64,000 nt of DNA from Paenibacillus silagei (GCF_017874735.1 NZ_JAGGLV010000002.1:248001-312000), one strand, 5' to 3'; shown: positions 18,001 through 27,637, counted from the stretch's first letter. Program-made: numbers and translations. The notes: generated by a model from the sequence alone, not told the origin.

Positions 18001-18921
18001 TCAACGAACTGCTTGTACAATCCGCTCGCTCATCCGCTGATAGCCGTCCCCGTTCGGGTGAAAATGATCATTTGACAGATATTTCGCCAAATGGCGGTCG
18101 AACAGGTCAAAGGTCGGGACCAGCGTCATGTTCTGATGCTTGTTGATCATATCCATCGCCGCATTATTCCACGCCGTTACCGCCTGATTACCGGGAATTA
18201 GCAGCCCCTCGATATCTCCAAAGGGATTATACAGTCCGATGTAATAGACTTGGGCCTGCGGATTCACTTCTGCAACTGTATCCAGTATGCTGCCCAGCCG
18301 TTTGGCAGCCCCAGGCAGAGCGGAGAGAAGCGATTCCGGGGTCAGATCACCTGCAGACGCGGTTGGAACCGGGGTAGTGCCTTCTACCTTATTATTGGCA
18401 GGTGCTTTCGTGCTCTGAGGTACCGTTTGCTCCGAAGGCTTCTCAGCGGCAGCTGCTTGTCCGCTGCTCCCGCCTGTGCCCAGAATATCCGAGCCCCGGA
18501 ACAGGTCGTTCCCGCCGATGGAGATCAGGATGACATTCGCCTGACGCAGCGCGTACTGCACCCCTTCCTCCTGAAGCTTGCTCTGTAAAGCAGCTGTGGT
18601 CAAGCCGTTAATGCCCATATTGCCCAGCAGCTCTGCCTTTCCTCCATTGGCCGACAGGGCGTCCACGGTCCGTTTAACGAACCCTTGCCCGGAGTTGTCA
18701 CCAGTCCCTTTGGCCAAAGAATCGCCAAGCGCCAGGATCTTGTATTCGTCATCTGCCGCGGCTGTCGGTGCAGCCGTCTCCTGTGGAAGGGAGGAGAGGA
18801 ACTGCTCCCCCTTCGGGTTCAGGATATCTCCCACTGCATACACAAATCCTGTAATCAAAAGTAAAGTTGCCAGGATGGACACCAGGCTTACTGTCCTCCA
18901 GGTCCATTTGGAATCCTTCAA
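18001..18921 (-). CDS. Membrane-anchored SGNH/GDSL hydrolase
   Basis: A 306-residue protein with an N-terminal membrane anchor or signal (TVSLVSILATLLLITGFVYA) and an SGNH esterase/lipase domain. Block I is ILALGDSLAKG (catalytic Ser), block II contains the Gly of GNMGINGLTT, block III is SIGGNDLF (Asn), and block V is DHFHPNGDGY (Asp and His). A low-complexity Ser/Ala/Pro/Thr insertion interrupts the domain around residues 150-190. Starts at TTG 18921 after GGAGGGATAGCA. The active site would face the cell wall, suggesting a role on lipids or wall acyl groups; substrate unknown. It precedes the ABC-2 pair on the same strand, 51 bases away. Confidence 0.88.
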   Translation of the reverse strand: MKDSKWTWRTVSLVSILATLLLITGFVYAVGDILNPKGEQFLSSLPQETAAPTAAADDEYKILALGDSLAKGTGDNSGQGFVKRTVDALSANGGKAELLGNMGINGLTTAALQSKLQEEGVQYALRQANVILISIGGNDLFRGSDILGTGGSSGQAAAAEKPSEQTVPQSTKAPANNKVEGTTPVPTASAGDLTPESLLSALPGAAKRLGSILDTVAEVNPQAQVYYIGLYNPFGDIEGLLIPGNQAVTAWNNAAMDMINKHQNMTLVPTFDLFDRHLAKYLSNDHFHPNGDGYQRMSERIVQAVR

Positions 18922-19045
18922 TGCTATCCCTCCATCTGCCGTACTCTTCTGCCTCTTCCATCATTCACAACATTATTAACTATGTAGATAAACATAATTC
19001 TTCTTTGCACAATTTGCAAACGAAAAGGGTTTGTTTAGGTGAGTG

Positions 19046-19180
19046 GCGCGGCTGCGGTGATTTTGGACTTACGGCCGCTGTTGTCTCCAAATTTATTGAA
19101 TGAACCGTTATACGGTTAAAATTCGGAGACAAAGGCGGACGCTATCGCTCCTACAGTTCCAAAATCCCCTCCGCCGCTTC
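19046..19180. repeat. Palindromic intergenic element, copy 2
   Basis: Same element as at 13661: GCTGCGGTGATTTTGGACTT, CGGCCGCTGTTGTCTCC, a variable central stem (ACCGTTATACGGT), GGAGACAAAGGCGGACGC, and GTTCCAAAATCCCCTCCG. The central arms TTGTCTCC and GGAGACAA pair exactly. It fills most of the 411-base gap between the SGNH and CAP genes. Confidence 0.85.
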
Positions 19181-19261
19181 ACACCTAAACGGTGGAAGCA
19201 GTAAGAGCGGCACGATGGCGCTACGCTGATCGTGCAAGATTAATATTACTTCAATATCCTA

Positions 19262-19300
19262 AAAATCATAAAAACGCCCCCCGGCAATGCCGGAGGGCGG
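19262..19300 (-). terminator. Terminator of the CAP-domain gene
   Basis: CGCCCCCCGG (19275-19284) and CCGGAGGGCG (19290-19299) form a GC-rich stem; on the minus strand it is followed by TTTTTATGATTTTT. Confidence 0.9.
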
Positions 19301-19332
19301 AGTTAACGTTACGTTACTTTGATTACCTTATA

Positions 19333-20115
19333 TTATTTACCGATGAATTCCTGGACCCAGTAGTTATTATCGAAGCCAACACCGATGTAATTGAAATTCG
19401 CGCTCAGGATGTTAGCCTTATGACCCGGGCTGTTCATCCACGCCGTCATAACTTCCTGAGGGGTCTTCTGGCCCATAGCGATATTCTCACCGGCCGCCTT
19501 ATACGTAATGCCGAACGCCGACATCATATCGAAAGGTGATCCGTAGGTCGGAGAAGTGTGTGAGAAATAGTTGTTCGAGCGCATGTCCGCAGCCTTCGCC
19601 GCAGCCACTTTGTTCAGGCTGTCCAGTGCGGAGACAGGGGCTAGTCCAGCTGCAGCGCGCTCTTTGTTCACCAGTGCGACTACTTGCTGTGTGTAGCTGG
19701 AGGCGTTATTGCCAACTGCAGGAACCGCAGATGGGGCCGGGGTTACCACAGGTTTTGCAGTAGCAACGGGGGCCGGGACTGGCTTAGCAGTTGCTGCCGG
19801 TGCCGCTGTAGCCACTGGTGCTGCTGTTGCAACCGGCTTAGCCGGAGCTACCGGCTGTGCTGCCGGGGCAGCTGCAGCTGGCGTTGTGTATACAAAGGTT
19901 TTAGTGACAGTGTACGTATTGCCACCCAGTACAAAGGTCTTCGTTGAATTGTTCTGTGTGAAATAGTCCATGAGCTGTGCGAAATTCATATCTGATCCGG
20001 CTGCCGCAGGGGCACCGGCTGCTGCTGCGTTTGCTTGTAATGGAAGAGAAATGCCAAGCGCCATAACAGCGGCTACGCTTCCACCTATCATTCTTCTCAA
20101 AGTCTTGCTTTTCAT
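19333..20115 (-). CDS. Secreted CAP-domain (SCP/PR1-like) protein
   Basis: A 260-residue exported protein. Signal peptide (residues about 1-31) MKSKTLRRMIGGSVAAVMAL... with an ANA cleavage region, then a segment DMNFAQLMDYFTQNN, a Pro/Ala/Thr/Val-rich repetitive linker (about 70-135, PVATAAPVATAAP type), and a C-terminal CAP domain (about 138-260) with VNKERAAAGLAPV, the His of YFSHTSPTYGSP, GENIAMGQKTP and WMNSPGHKANIL. Bacillus relatives such as YkwD share this layout. Biochemical role of bacterial CAP proteins is largely unknown; a cell-wall location is likely. Confidence 0.92.
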   Translation of the reverse strand: MKSKTLRRMIGGSVAAVMALGISLPLQANAAAAGAPAAAGSDMNFAQLMDYFTQNNSTKTFVLGGNTYTVTKTFVYTTPAAAAPAAQPVAPAKPVATAAPVATAAPAATAKPVPAPVATAKPVVTPAPSAVPAVGNNASSYTQQVVALVNKERAAAGLAPVSALDSLNKVAAAKAADMRSNNYFSHTSPTYGSPFDMMSAFGITYKAAGENIAMGQKTPQEVMTAWMNSPGHKANILSANFNYIGVGFDNNYWVQEFIGK

Positions 20116-20289
20116 TCTGCCATCTCCTTAATCTTCGTTGTGGTGTATCATGGGGACAAGGGTGTCTGTCTACATATGTTACAAAGTTGTAATCTGTTCC
20201 TAGGTCATTGTAACACAAAACTATCAGCTGTGCGCTTCTAAATTCTGTCATTTTATAGATAGAAAAGGCTTGTACCCTACAGCAGCGGC

Positions 20290-20328
20290 AAAAGAAAACA
20301 GCATTGCCGTCCTTTTCAGGACGGCTGT
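20290..20328 (-). terminator. Terminator of the WG-repeat gene
   Basis: GCCGTCC (20306-20312) pairs with GGACGGC (20319-20325), extended by CAG/CTG. On the minus strand it is followed by TTTTCTTTT. It lies 36 bases after the gene stop. Confidence 0.75.
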
Positions 20329-20363
20329 GTCTATCCTATATATCGGCGATTCTATCGCTTAAT

Positions 20364-22325
20364 TTAATGAAAAGACTGCCAGAACTCCCCTTCGGTCGAG
20401 ATCAGGCCCATAATCTCAGCATACGGAATGCGGAAGGTTGGAAATCCTGCGGCGTACGGAGCAATCTCATAAGGTGCAAAATACAGGTACAGCGCCTCCG
20501 CATCCACATAAAAGGGCTGATCGGCTGTAATGCCTTTATACGTATCAGGGAAAACATAGGAATACTGCGGATCATTCGCAATCTGCTTGCCGACAATGTC
20601 ACTGAGCTTCTGCACGTATTTACTGCCGGGCTTGAACAGATCGCTGAGCGTGTAGAACTTGCCGGTGCGCAGGTTGATATGCTCATAGATCCGCGTAGGC
20701 ATGCCGTGCGCAGCGCCGAACGGAAAATGATAACCGCTAAGCTCCAGCACCAGCAGATTCTTGCGGAAGAAGGATACGGCGAAATCTCCCGTATAGCTGA
20801 AATCCTGCGTGCCTCCCCCCGTCCCCGCCCCGTATGGGAGCGACAGATTGCGCAGCTTGTCATTCACTGCCTTCGAGACCTCAGCAACCGCGATCCCTTC
20901 CACGACCGGATAATAGACCAGATAATCCCGGTTAGGCTTGTATTTCTTCTCCAGCACAGAGTAGGGCGGTCTGAGCGGAATGACCCCGTTTTGCCGCCAG
21001 ACCTGCTTGCCTTTACGGTCATAATAGGAGGTGCGCAGATCAATATCCGCGCGGATCAGGCTGCCGCTGAAGGACAGTGATCCTGAGCCTGCGATGACCG
21101 GGGGCTGGGCGGCTTTTTTTCCGCTGGTGTCAATAAAATACGTATCCTTGGCATCATACACCGACGCGAGTCCCTGCTGATAATTGTTCACGCCCAACAG
21201 CGGGTGGGTGCTGAGAATTCTTCCGGTCAGCGCATCGGCGATGACATATCTGGAGCCTCTGTAGGGCTGATCCGCATACAGCGGGGTCCCCAGCGCCACA
21301 CGGTTCTCTCCCAGCTGCTGCACCTCATAATAGACGGCGGGAATGATCATTTTCCCCTGCTTATCGATCAGACCGTAGGCGTTGCCATAATCAGCGGCTG
21401 TGTTAATCACGGCCCGGCCCTCCGAGAACGGCAGAGCTGCCGTATACTGCGGCTGGATAGCAATCATGCCGTCCGTGTGCAGATAACCGTATTTTCCATT
21501 CTCCGTCGCCTGAAAGGCCAGCAGCCCATCCCCCGGATACCCGACAAAAGGATGTTTGTACGTATGCAGCACCACGCCATGGAGATCAATCAGCGCATAT
21601 TCCCCTTCGGCTATTTTGACCAGTGCAGTCCCGTTCGAGAAATCCCCGGCGTCCAGATAGACGGCTGGCAGCACCTCTTTGCCCTGGGCATCCAGGTAGC
21701 CATACAGCGAGTTTCCCCCGGTAGTATTCTGCTTGGAGAACAGCGCACGGCCTTCGTGCAGCGAATTCAGATAGTCATAGCGCGCGGACGTCACCTCTTT
21801 GCCTTTTTCATCAATAAAAGTGTAGCCCTTCGCATCCGATACCACAGCCCGCCCCTCGGAAAAAGGACCAATAAAATTATAGATCGGTTTGACCCGCTCC
21901 CGCCCGGAGCTGTCAATCAGACCGCTGACATTCCCCCGCTGCACCACTGCCAGGCCATTCTCCTGAAACTCCTCCGCATAATCATATCTCGGCTCAATCA
22001 CAATCCGGCCTTCGTTGTTGATATATCCCCACAGCGTCCCGTCCTTAAGTTTAAAAGGAGCCGGATGCAGCAGCGCTGCCCGCAGGCCTCCCCCGTCATC
22101 CGGGAGCACAATGAGCGCCTCCAGGGGCTTTTTGGAGTAATCTACACGGTATAAGCCCGCCTCTGCCGGGATGGTCACGAACAGCTCCTCTTCCGCCCGG
22201 ATGAAATCCTCCTCCTGCTGCGGAATACACTCATTCCAGCCGATACCGTCCCACCGCCATACCTCCGTCTGAATCAAACCGTTGTCGTTCCCTTTTCCCA
22301 GCTCGTTCAGCTTAATCCTCAGCAT
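20364..22325 (-). CDS. WG-repeat protein with C-terminal DUF3298 domain
   Basis: A 653-residue protein without signal peptide or membrane segment. After an N-terminal about 85-residue part it has about seven WG-type repeats of 40-50 residues (GLIDSSGRERVKPIYN, TFIDEKGKEVTSARYDY, GYLDAQGKEVLPAVY, GYLHTDGMIAIQPQY, GLIDKQGKMIIPAVY), which build beta-propeller-like or solenoid surfaces. The last about 190 residues resemble the DUF4163/DUF3298 (RsiV-type) region, ending FRIPYAEIMGLIS. Function unknown; WG repeats generally mediate binding. Clear AAGGAG before the ATG. It stands alone between two repeat-rich gaps. Confidence 0.85.
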   Translation of the reverse strand: MLRIKLNELGKGNDNGLIQTEVWRWDGIGWNECIPQQEEDFIRAEEELFVTIPAEAGLYRVDYSKKPLEALIVLPDDGGGLRAALLHPAPFKLKDGTLWGYINNEGRIVIEPRYDYAEEFQENGLAVVQRGNVSGLIDSSGRERVKPIYNFIGPFSEGRAVVSDAKGYTFIDEKGKEVTSARYDYLNSLHEGRALFSKQNTTGGNSLYGYLDAQGKEVLPAVYLDAGDFSNGTALVKIAEGEYALIDLHGVVLHTYKHPFVGYPGDGLLAFQATENGKYGYLHTDGMIAIQPQYTAALPFSEGRAVINTAADYGNAYGLIDKQGKMIIPAVYYEVQQLGENRVALGTPLYADQPYRGSRYVIADALTGRILSTHPLLGVNNYQQGLASVYDAKDTYFIDTSGKKAAQPPVIAGSGSLSFSGSLIRADIDLRTSYYDRKGKQVWRQNGVIPLRPPYSVLEKKYKPNRDYLVYYPVVEGIAVAEVSKAVNDKLRNLSLPYGAGTGGGTQDFSYTGDFAVSFFRKNLLVLELSGYHFPFGAAHGMPTRIYEHINLRTGKFYTLSDLFKPGSKYVQKLSDIVGKQIANDPQYSYVFPDTYKGITADQPFYVDAEALYLYFAPYEIAPYAAGFPTFRIPYAEIMGLISTEGEFWQSFH

Positions 22326-22451
22326 GTTGTCGTTCTCCTTTACAAAGGCTTTTGCCTATAGACTATGAGAGTGAGGGGGAAAGGGTGTGTCTGTGTCTAG
22401 GCGATAATAAAGCGATAAATAAAGCGTTAATTAAAACAGAAAGGCGATGTC

Positions 22452-22625
22452 GTAACTGCGGTGAGTTTTGGACTTCCGGCCGCTGTTGTCTCCCGATTTC
22501 CTGATTTAAACCGCTAATCGCGGTAGAAATCCAACCTAGCTTATGCTTACGATGCGAGCTTTCCTACGGAAAGCTTTCAGGCGGACGCTCCCGCTCCTCC
22601 AGTTCCAAAATCACCTCCGTTACTG
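22452..22625. repeat. Palindromic intergenic element, copy 3 (with internal insertion)
   Basis: Begins CGTAACTGCGGTGAGTTTTG and ends CCTCCGTTACTG like the other copies, but carries about 45 extra bases (22530-22578) containing its own hairpin AGCTTTCC/GGAAAGCT before GGCGGACGC. This copy is therefore longer (about 174 bases). Confidence 0.8.
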
Positions 22626-22849
22626 CTGCCTTTCTGTGGGTAAAAACACAAACACACCCTTTTGGAGGGTGTGTACCGGGGATACAAGGGCTGCTTCGCC
22701 TGCCCTTGAAATATGAGACTAATCAACTAATCCTTCTGCTGGGCGGGCAAAGGTTTAATAAAACTTTGTAAAGGATAGAGGCCTAAGACTCTATTCAGCG
22801 GACTGGATAAATAAGTTAGTTTGCATAAGTGTCGAACCTAACCGCTGTC

Positions 22850-23060
22850 TGACTGCTAACTACTTGCCACTCGCTGTCCGCTGGCTGATTGTTAACTCCT
22901 TCCCCCTACTGCCTGCTGTTTGATTGCTAACTGCTTGTCTCCCACTGCCTGCTACCTGATTGCTAACTACTTGCCTCCCGCTGCCTGCTGTTTGATTGCT
23001 AACTGCTTGTCTCCCACTGCCTGCTACCTGATTGCTAACTACTTGCCACTTGCCACCTTT
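22850..23060. repeat. 36 bp minisatellite, about six units
   Basis: Units of 35-36 bases starting TGATTGCTAACTRCTTG and ending CTGCCTGCTRCC or CTGCCTGCTGTT. Units 3 and 5 are identical, and a 72-base two-unit pattern repeats. It lies in the 1.45 kb gene-free region 22326-23776. The stretch 22626-22849 holds only a small ACACACCC/GGGTGTGT hairpin, and 23061-23440 shows scattered AACATT/AATGTT words but no gene I can support. Confidence 0.85.
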
Positions 23061-23443
23061 CGCTCCTGCCGCCCACTCCCTGCTATCTGCGCCTCTGGAA
23101 CAGAATAAAACTATTAATTAGTCACTATTAGCTGCGAAATCCTGCCCAAAATGCAACATTCGGCTACGTATATCGACTTTAAACTAACATTGTTGTATGA
23201 AAGGCAGCATTTGTCCGCCCGCAAGCCAATTAGAAGAGGAAATGTTGTAATTCGTGCAGCAACTATCCCCAGTTCCCCTGTTTCAGCCAGCCAGAATTGC
23301 AATTATTGCAACATTTCACGATCATGTGATATCAGGAGCGGAAGGGAATTGGGAACTGAAGGAGCGGGAGCGTCCGGAAGCCCAAAAGCATGTAGGCACG
23401 TGTATTCTAATGATTTGGAGCAACGCTGCGACAAATCCGGGCA

Positions 23444-23478
23444 AGCCAAAAAGCGTTTGCGAGATACCGCAAACGCTC
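23444..23478 (-). terminator. Probable terminator of the mgl operon
   Basis: AGCGTTTGCG (23452-23461) pairs perfectly with CGCAAACGCT (23468-23477). Read on the minus strand it is followed by TTTTTGG. It is about 300 bases beyond the mglC stop with only a palindromic repeat in between. Confidence 0.65.
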
Positions 23479-23620
23479 TTTGCCTGCCTTCCCCACCCTT
23501 GGTGAGGTGATAGGAGTACCGGAGGGGATGTGAGATTGGAGGTGCGTAAGCACCCGATGAGTTCTTGAATTCAATCGTAATGGAATTTGATCTGTGAACT
23601 GTTTCCCGGGTAGAAGGTAA

Positions 23621-23755
23621 GTGGCGGAGGGGATTTTGGAACTGGAGGAGCGGTAGCGTCCGCCTTTGTCTGCGGATTTCAACCGCTAATAAGCGGTATG
23701 AATCAAGAAATCTGCAGACAACAGCGGCCGGAAGTCCAAAACTCACCGCAGGTAC
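23621..23755. repeat. Palindromic intergenic element, copy 4 (inverted)
   Basis: Inverse orientation of the family: starts GGCGGAGGGGATTTTGGAAC, then GCGTCCGCCTTTGTCTGC, a central ACCGCTAATAAGCGGT stem, GCAGACAACAGCGGCCG, and ends AAGTCCAAAACTCACCGC. It lies immediately downstream of the mglC stop. Confidence 0.85.
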
Positions 23756-23776
23756 GGATCATCACCGAACCCCAAG

Positions 23777-24784
23777 CTATTTTTTCGATGAATATTTCCG
23801 CATATCAAACGATACCGCAGCGATGATGATCAGACCTTTGATGATCAGCTGGTAGTAAGGGCTGATGCCGATGAAGGTCAGGCCGTAGTTGATCAGGGTG
23901 AAGATGATAACCCCGACCAGGACGCCTGGAACGGTACCAATCCCGCCGGTAGTGGATACGCCGCCGACAACGCAGGCTGCGATGGCGTCAAGCTCGTACA
24001 TGTTACCATAGTTGTTGGTAGCGCCGCCGGTTCGGGCTGCTTCGAGCACACCAGCAAGACCGTACAGGGCACCAGCGATGGCGTAGATGTAAATCAGGTT
24101 CTTGGAGACATTGATCCCGGATACCTTGGCTGCCTGCATGTTGCCGCCGATGGCGTACATGTTCTTACCCAGCTTGGTTTTGTTGAACAGCACCCAGACT
24201 ATGGCTGCAACGCCGAGGGCTATAAGTACGATGTACGGGATGGAATATTGGCCGCTGCCGATGAAGCCGGAGCCGATGTTGGTGAAGTCAGGACGCAGGC
24301 CGCCGATCGGCTGGGACTGGTTAGGGTCCATATCGAAGTACAGGGAGTTCAGACCGTATACGATCAGCATCGTGCCCAGAGTGGCGATAAACGGCGGAAC
24401 GTTCAGCTTGGAGACGATAATCCCGTTGACGAGCCCGCAGAGCAGACCGGCCACAATGGCGATCAGAATCGGCAGCCAGACCTGCACCTGTGGCAGATCG
24501 GGGAAGAAGCGGCGGGAGTAGTCGGGAATCTGCAGCATGGAAGCTGAGATGACAGCAGTGAAGCCGACCACCCGGCCTGCCGACAAGTCGGTCCCGGCGG
24601 TGATCAGGATAAAGGCTACCCCGAGTGCAATAATAACGCGTGTGGAGGACTGGATCAGTACATCCCGCAAGGTGTTGATCGACATGAAGCTTGGCTCGTA
24701 TATGATGATCCCCATAATCAGCAGGATCAGTACGATGTAGATTGCGTTTTGAGTCACGAAGGACTGCGCTCTTTTAATAGTCAT
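23777..24784 (-). CDS. mglC: Galactose/methyl-galactoside-type ABC transporter permease
   Basis: A 335-residue integral membrane protein of the RbsC/MglC class with about eight to ten hydrophobic segments. Recognisable family stretches are ALGVAFILITAGTDLSAGRV, NGIIVSKLNVPPFIATLGTM and the cytoplasmic coupling region NKTKLGKNMYAIGGNMQAAK. ARTGGATNNYGNMYELDAIA is characteristic of the MglC/galactose branch. It forms the sugar channel with the MglA ATPase. Last gene of the mglB-mglA-mglC set, 109 bases after mglA, with AAGGAGGAACACAAT upstream of the start. Confidence 0.93.
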   Translation of the reverse strand: MTIKRAQSFVTQNAIYIVLILLIMGIIIYEPSFMSINTLRDVLIQSSTRVIIALGVAFILITAGTDLSAGRVVGFTAVISASMLQIPDYSRRFFPDLPQVQVWLPILIAIVAGLLCGLVNGIIVSKLNVPPFIATLGTMLIVYGLNSLYFDMDPNQSQPIGGLRPDFTNIGSGFIGSGQYSIPYIVLIALGVAAIVWVLFNKTKLGKNMYAIGGNMQAAKVSGINVSKNLIYIYAIAGALYGLAGVLEAARTGGATNNYGNMYELDAIAACVVGGVSTTGGIGTVPGVLVGVIIFTLINYGLTFIGISPYYQLIIKGLIIIAAVSFDMRKYSSKK

Positions 24785-24893
24785 AATTGTGTTCCTCCTT
24801 AATTGTTACGCGAAGTTTAAGCATTCGTTGCTGAGCTTCTTCAGCCTTGCATCTGCCCTATGGTCTTCGCCGTCCTGTGAGTGCAGCTCCTGA

Positions 24894-26405
24894 TTAATGC
24901 TGAGCAGCGAGTCGCATTACTTCGGTTTCTGTAGCCTGCGCACCTTCTAATATCCCTGTCAGCCGTCCTTCGGACATCACCATGACACGGTCAGACATCC
25001 CCAGCAGCTCAGGCATTTCCGAGGAGATCATGATGATGCTCTTCCCCTGCTTCGCCAGGTCGGCAATGATCGTATAGATCTCGAACTTCGCACCGACGTC
25101 AATTCCGCGTGTCGGCTCATCGAGCAGCAGCACCTCGGGCTCAGTGAGCAGCCATCTGGCCAGCAGCACCTTTTGCTGATTCCCGCCGGATAGATTCATA
25201 ATCTGCGTCTTGGTCGTTGGCGTTTTGGTGCGCAGCTTTTCAATCATTTTATCGACTTCAACCTTCTTCTTGCGGCCGTTCAGCAGCAGATAAGGCGTCT
25301 TGTAGCGGTCAAGGTTGGCAATGGCGCCGTTCTCATGCACAGACAGCACCGGAAAAATCCCTGTCACGCGTCGCTCCTCGGTCAGCAGGGCCAGGCCGTG
25401 TTTTTTGGCATCCTGCGGAGAATTAATCTTCACCTTCTTGCCGTCAATCGAGATGGAGCCGGATTTTACTGCACGCAGTCCGAACAATGCTTCAATAACC
25501 TCAGTTCGCTGTGCGCCGACCAAACCGCCGACACCCAGAATCTCCCCGCGTCTCAATTCGAAGGACACATCCTTGAAGGATCTGGGCTCGGGTGAGGTCA
25601 GACCTTCTACCTTCATGAACACCTTGCCTGGAACATTAGTACGCTCCGGGAAACGGTTCGTCAGATCACGCCCGACCATCTTGGAGATAATCAGGTCCGT
25701 GGTCAGTTCGGCCGAGGGCCAGGTGCCGATCTTTTTACCATCACGCATAATCGTCACTTCATCGGAAATCTCCAGGATTTCTTCCATTTTGTGAGATATA
25801 TAGATAATAGCTACGCCTCTTTTTTGCAGGTCCCGGATGATCCGGAACAGATGCTCCACTTCCACGCTGGTTAAGGACGAGGTTGGCTCATCCATGACAA
25901 TCACGCGGGAGTGAAAAGAGACCGCCTTCGCAATTTCGATGGATTGGATCTTGGATACAGACAGCTTGCCCACCAGTGTTTCGGGATTCAGGTCGATATC
26001 CAGATCTTTGAATAAGCTTTCAGTGTCGGTGAACATTTTTTTGTGGTCAATGAACTGCAGCGGCCCAATGCCTTTGGTCGGAAAACGTCCCAGCCAGATG
26101 TTCTCCATCACGCTGCGGAAAGGTACAGGGTGCAGCTCCTGGTGGATCATCGAGATACCGTGCTTCAGTGCTTCGCTCGAACTCGTGATGGAGGCCTTCT
26201 GGCCATCCAGGAAGATCTCACCGGCATCCGGTGAATAGATTCCAAAGAGACATTTCATCAGTGTGGACTTGCCTGCCCCGTTCTCGCCCATAAGTGCATG
26301 AACCGAGCCCGGACGAACCTTAATGCTGACTCCATCCAGCGCCTTCACGCCGGGAAATTCTTTGGTAATGCCGTTCATTTCCAGCAAAAATTCCGTATTT
26401 GCCAT
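24894..26405 (-). CDS. mglA: Galactose/methyl-galactoside-type ABC transporter ATP-binding protein (two NBDs)
   Basis: A 503-residue tandem ATPase of the sugar CUT2 class. The first nucleotide-binding domain has GENGAGKSTLMK, the signature KLSVSKIQSIEIAKAVS, which lacks the usual LSGGQ, and VIVMDEPTSSLTS. The second has a degenerate Walker A GGLVGAQRTEVIEALFG, LSGGNQQKVLLARWLL and VLLLDEPTRGIDVG. This asymmetry is normal for MglA/RbsA. Start set at ATG 26405, which gives the family's usual length and N-terminus; the frame is open further to 26498. Drives uptake through MglC. Confidence 0.93.
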   Translation of the reverse strand: MANTEFLLEMNGITKEFPGVKALDGVSIKVRPGSVHALMGENGAGKSTLMKCLFGIYSPDAGEIFLDGQKASITSSSEALKHGISMIHQELHPVPFRSVMENIWLGRFPTKGIGPLQFIDHKKMFTDTESLFKDLDIDLNPETLVGKLSVSKIQSIEIAKAVSFHSRVIVMDEPTSSLTSVEVEHLFRIIRDLQKRGVAIIYISHKMEEILEISDEVTIMRDGKKIGTWPSAELTTDLIISKMVGRDLTNRFPERTNVPGKVFMKVEGLTSPEPRSFKDVSFELRRGEILGVGGLVGAQRTEVIEALFGLRAVKSGSISIDGKKVKINSPQDAKKHGLALLTEERRVTGIFPVLSVHENGAIANLDRYKTPYLLLNGRKKKVEVDKMIEKLRTKTPTTKTQIMNLSGGNQQKVLLARWLLTEPEVLLLDEPTRGIDVGAKFEIYTIIADLAKQGKSIIMISSEMPELLGMSDRVMVMSEGRLTGILEGAQATETEVMRLAAQH

Positions 26406-26485
26406 GTTGTTACGCCCCCTACGCTTTTTGTCTTTTTCCATGAGAGGCACAGCGGTTCCATCCTGCTCCCTACCCGTAAGGAATT

Positions 26486-26514
26486 CCGGAGAGCGCATTG
26501 CAGCGCCCTCCGGG
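26486..26514 (-). terminator. Intergenic stem-loop between mglB and mglA
   Basis: CCGGAGAGCGC (26486-26496) pairs with GCGCCCTCCGG (26503-26513), with one mismatch. No U-tract. Placed after the binding-protein gene, it probably stabilises the upstream message or partly stops transcription so that MglB is made in excess; that is inferred. Confidence 0.5.
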
Positions 26515-26566
26515 ACTGGTATCTATGATACGTATCTGTATCTGTAGCCTTGCACCAGTTAACGGA

Positions 26567-27637
26567 TTACTTGGCGTCTGCTACGTTGTCTTTGGTAATC
26601 TTTTTGTAAGAGATCCATACAAACTGGTTGTCTGTGATGTCGAAGCCTACGTTCTCTTTGGTTGGCGTTTCGCCTTTGGCCAGCAGAGCGGCCAGGGTGA
26701 TCGCTGCTTTACCTTGGTTGTTGGCATCGTTCAGTACGGTACCCAGCATCGTTCCATCCTGCAAAGCTTGAACCGCAGGAGCTGTTGCATCCACGCCTAC
26801 AACCGGCATGTATTTGTCGCCGCTGAAGTAGCCTTGAGCCTTCAGGGCTTCGATCGCGCCGAGTGCCATATCATCGTTGTTGGCCAGTACGGCTTCAATC
26901 TTGTCGCCATGGGAGCCGAGGAAGGCGGCCATTTTCTCCTGGCCTTTTACACGATCCCACATCGCGGTATCTTCAGCCAGCTTCTCCACCTTGATGCCTG
27001 CATCTTCGATTGCCTGGATGGAATATGTGGTGCGAAGTTCTGCATCCTGGTGTCCCGGTTCGCCCTTCAGCATGACATACTGCAGCACGCCGTCGCCGTT
27101 CTTGTCCGCTTCGGGATGTGCCTTCCAGTAGTCCACGATCAGCTGGCCGGACATGGTGCCGGACTCTTCAGCTTTCGCACCTACATAGTAGACTTTATCC
27201 CATTTCTTCATATCTTCCGGCAGCGGCTCGCGGTTCAGGAAGACCACCGGAATGTTCGCTGTCTTGGCTTTGTCAATGATGACGCCCGCAGCGGTGCGGT
27301 CTACCGGGTTGATCAGCATGCCGTTATATTTCTTGGTGATGAACAGATCCACCTTATCGTTCTGTGTAGGCTGGGAATTCTGGCTGTCTACGATATCAAC
27401 AGTGGCAATGCCCTTGGCAGCAGCATCGATGGCGTTGCGGACACCCGTCATGAACGTGTCGTCGAATTTGTAGATCGCTACGCCGACCTTCGGAGTCTCA
27501 GCCGAGCCCGAATTCGCCGTGTTAGGCGCAGTTCCTGTGTTAGCAGGGTCAGCCGCCTTGTTATTGTTGCCGCCGCAGCCTGCGAGAGCAGCACCCAGCA
27601 ATGCACTTGCAAGTAGAACGGAAGTGATTTTTTTCAT
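26567..27637 (-). CDS. mglB: Galactose-type sugar-binding lipoprotein
   Basis: A 356-residue periplasmic-binding-protein-like lipoprotein. The signal peptide ends LGAALAGC, so Cys21 is the lipid site; a short Asn/Ala/Thr-rich linker follows. The sugar-binding domain starts KVGVAIYKFDDTFMTGVRNA, closely the MglB pattern, and contains LFITKKYNGMLINPVDRTAA, LANNDDMALGAIEALKAQG and VVGVDATAPAVQALQDG. It delivers galactose or a related sugar to MglAC. Start at ATG 27637 with CAGGAGGTCAATTAGAC before it; the frame extends to 27700 without support. A cre site lies about 80 bases upstream. Confidence 0.93.
   Translation of the reverse strand: MKKITSVLLASALLGAALAGCGGNNNKAADPANTGTAPNTANSGSAETPKVGVAIYKFDDTFMTGVRNAIDAAAKGIATVDIVDSQNSQPTQNDKVDLFITKKYNGMLINPVDRTAAGVIIDKAKTANIPVVFLNREPLPEDMKKWDKVYYVGAKAEESGTMSGQLIVDYWKAHPEADKNGDGVLQYVMLKGEPGHQDAELRTTYSIQAIEDAGIKVEKLAEDTAMWDRVKGQEKMAAFLGSHGDKIEAVLANNDDMALGAIEALKAQGYFSGDKYMPVVGVDATAPAVQALQDGTMLGTVLNDANNQGKAAITLAALLAKGETPTKENVGFDITDNQFVWISYKKITKDNVADAK

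Noticed and set aside
22920..23108. Frame through the 36 bp minisatellite
   Set aside because: Open only because the unit is a multiple of three; no Shine-Dalgarno.
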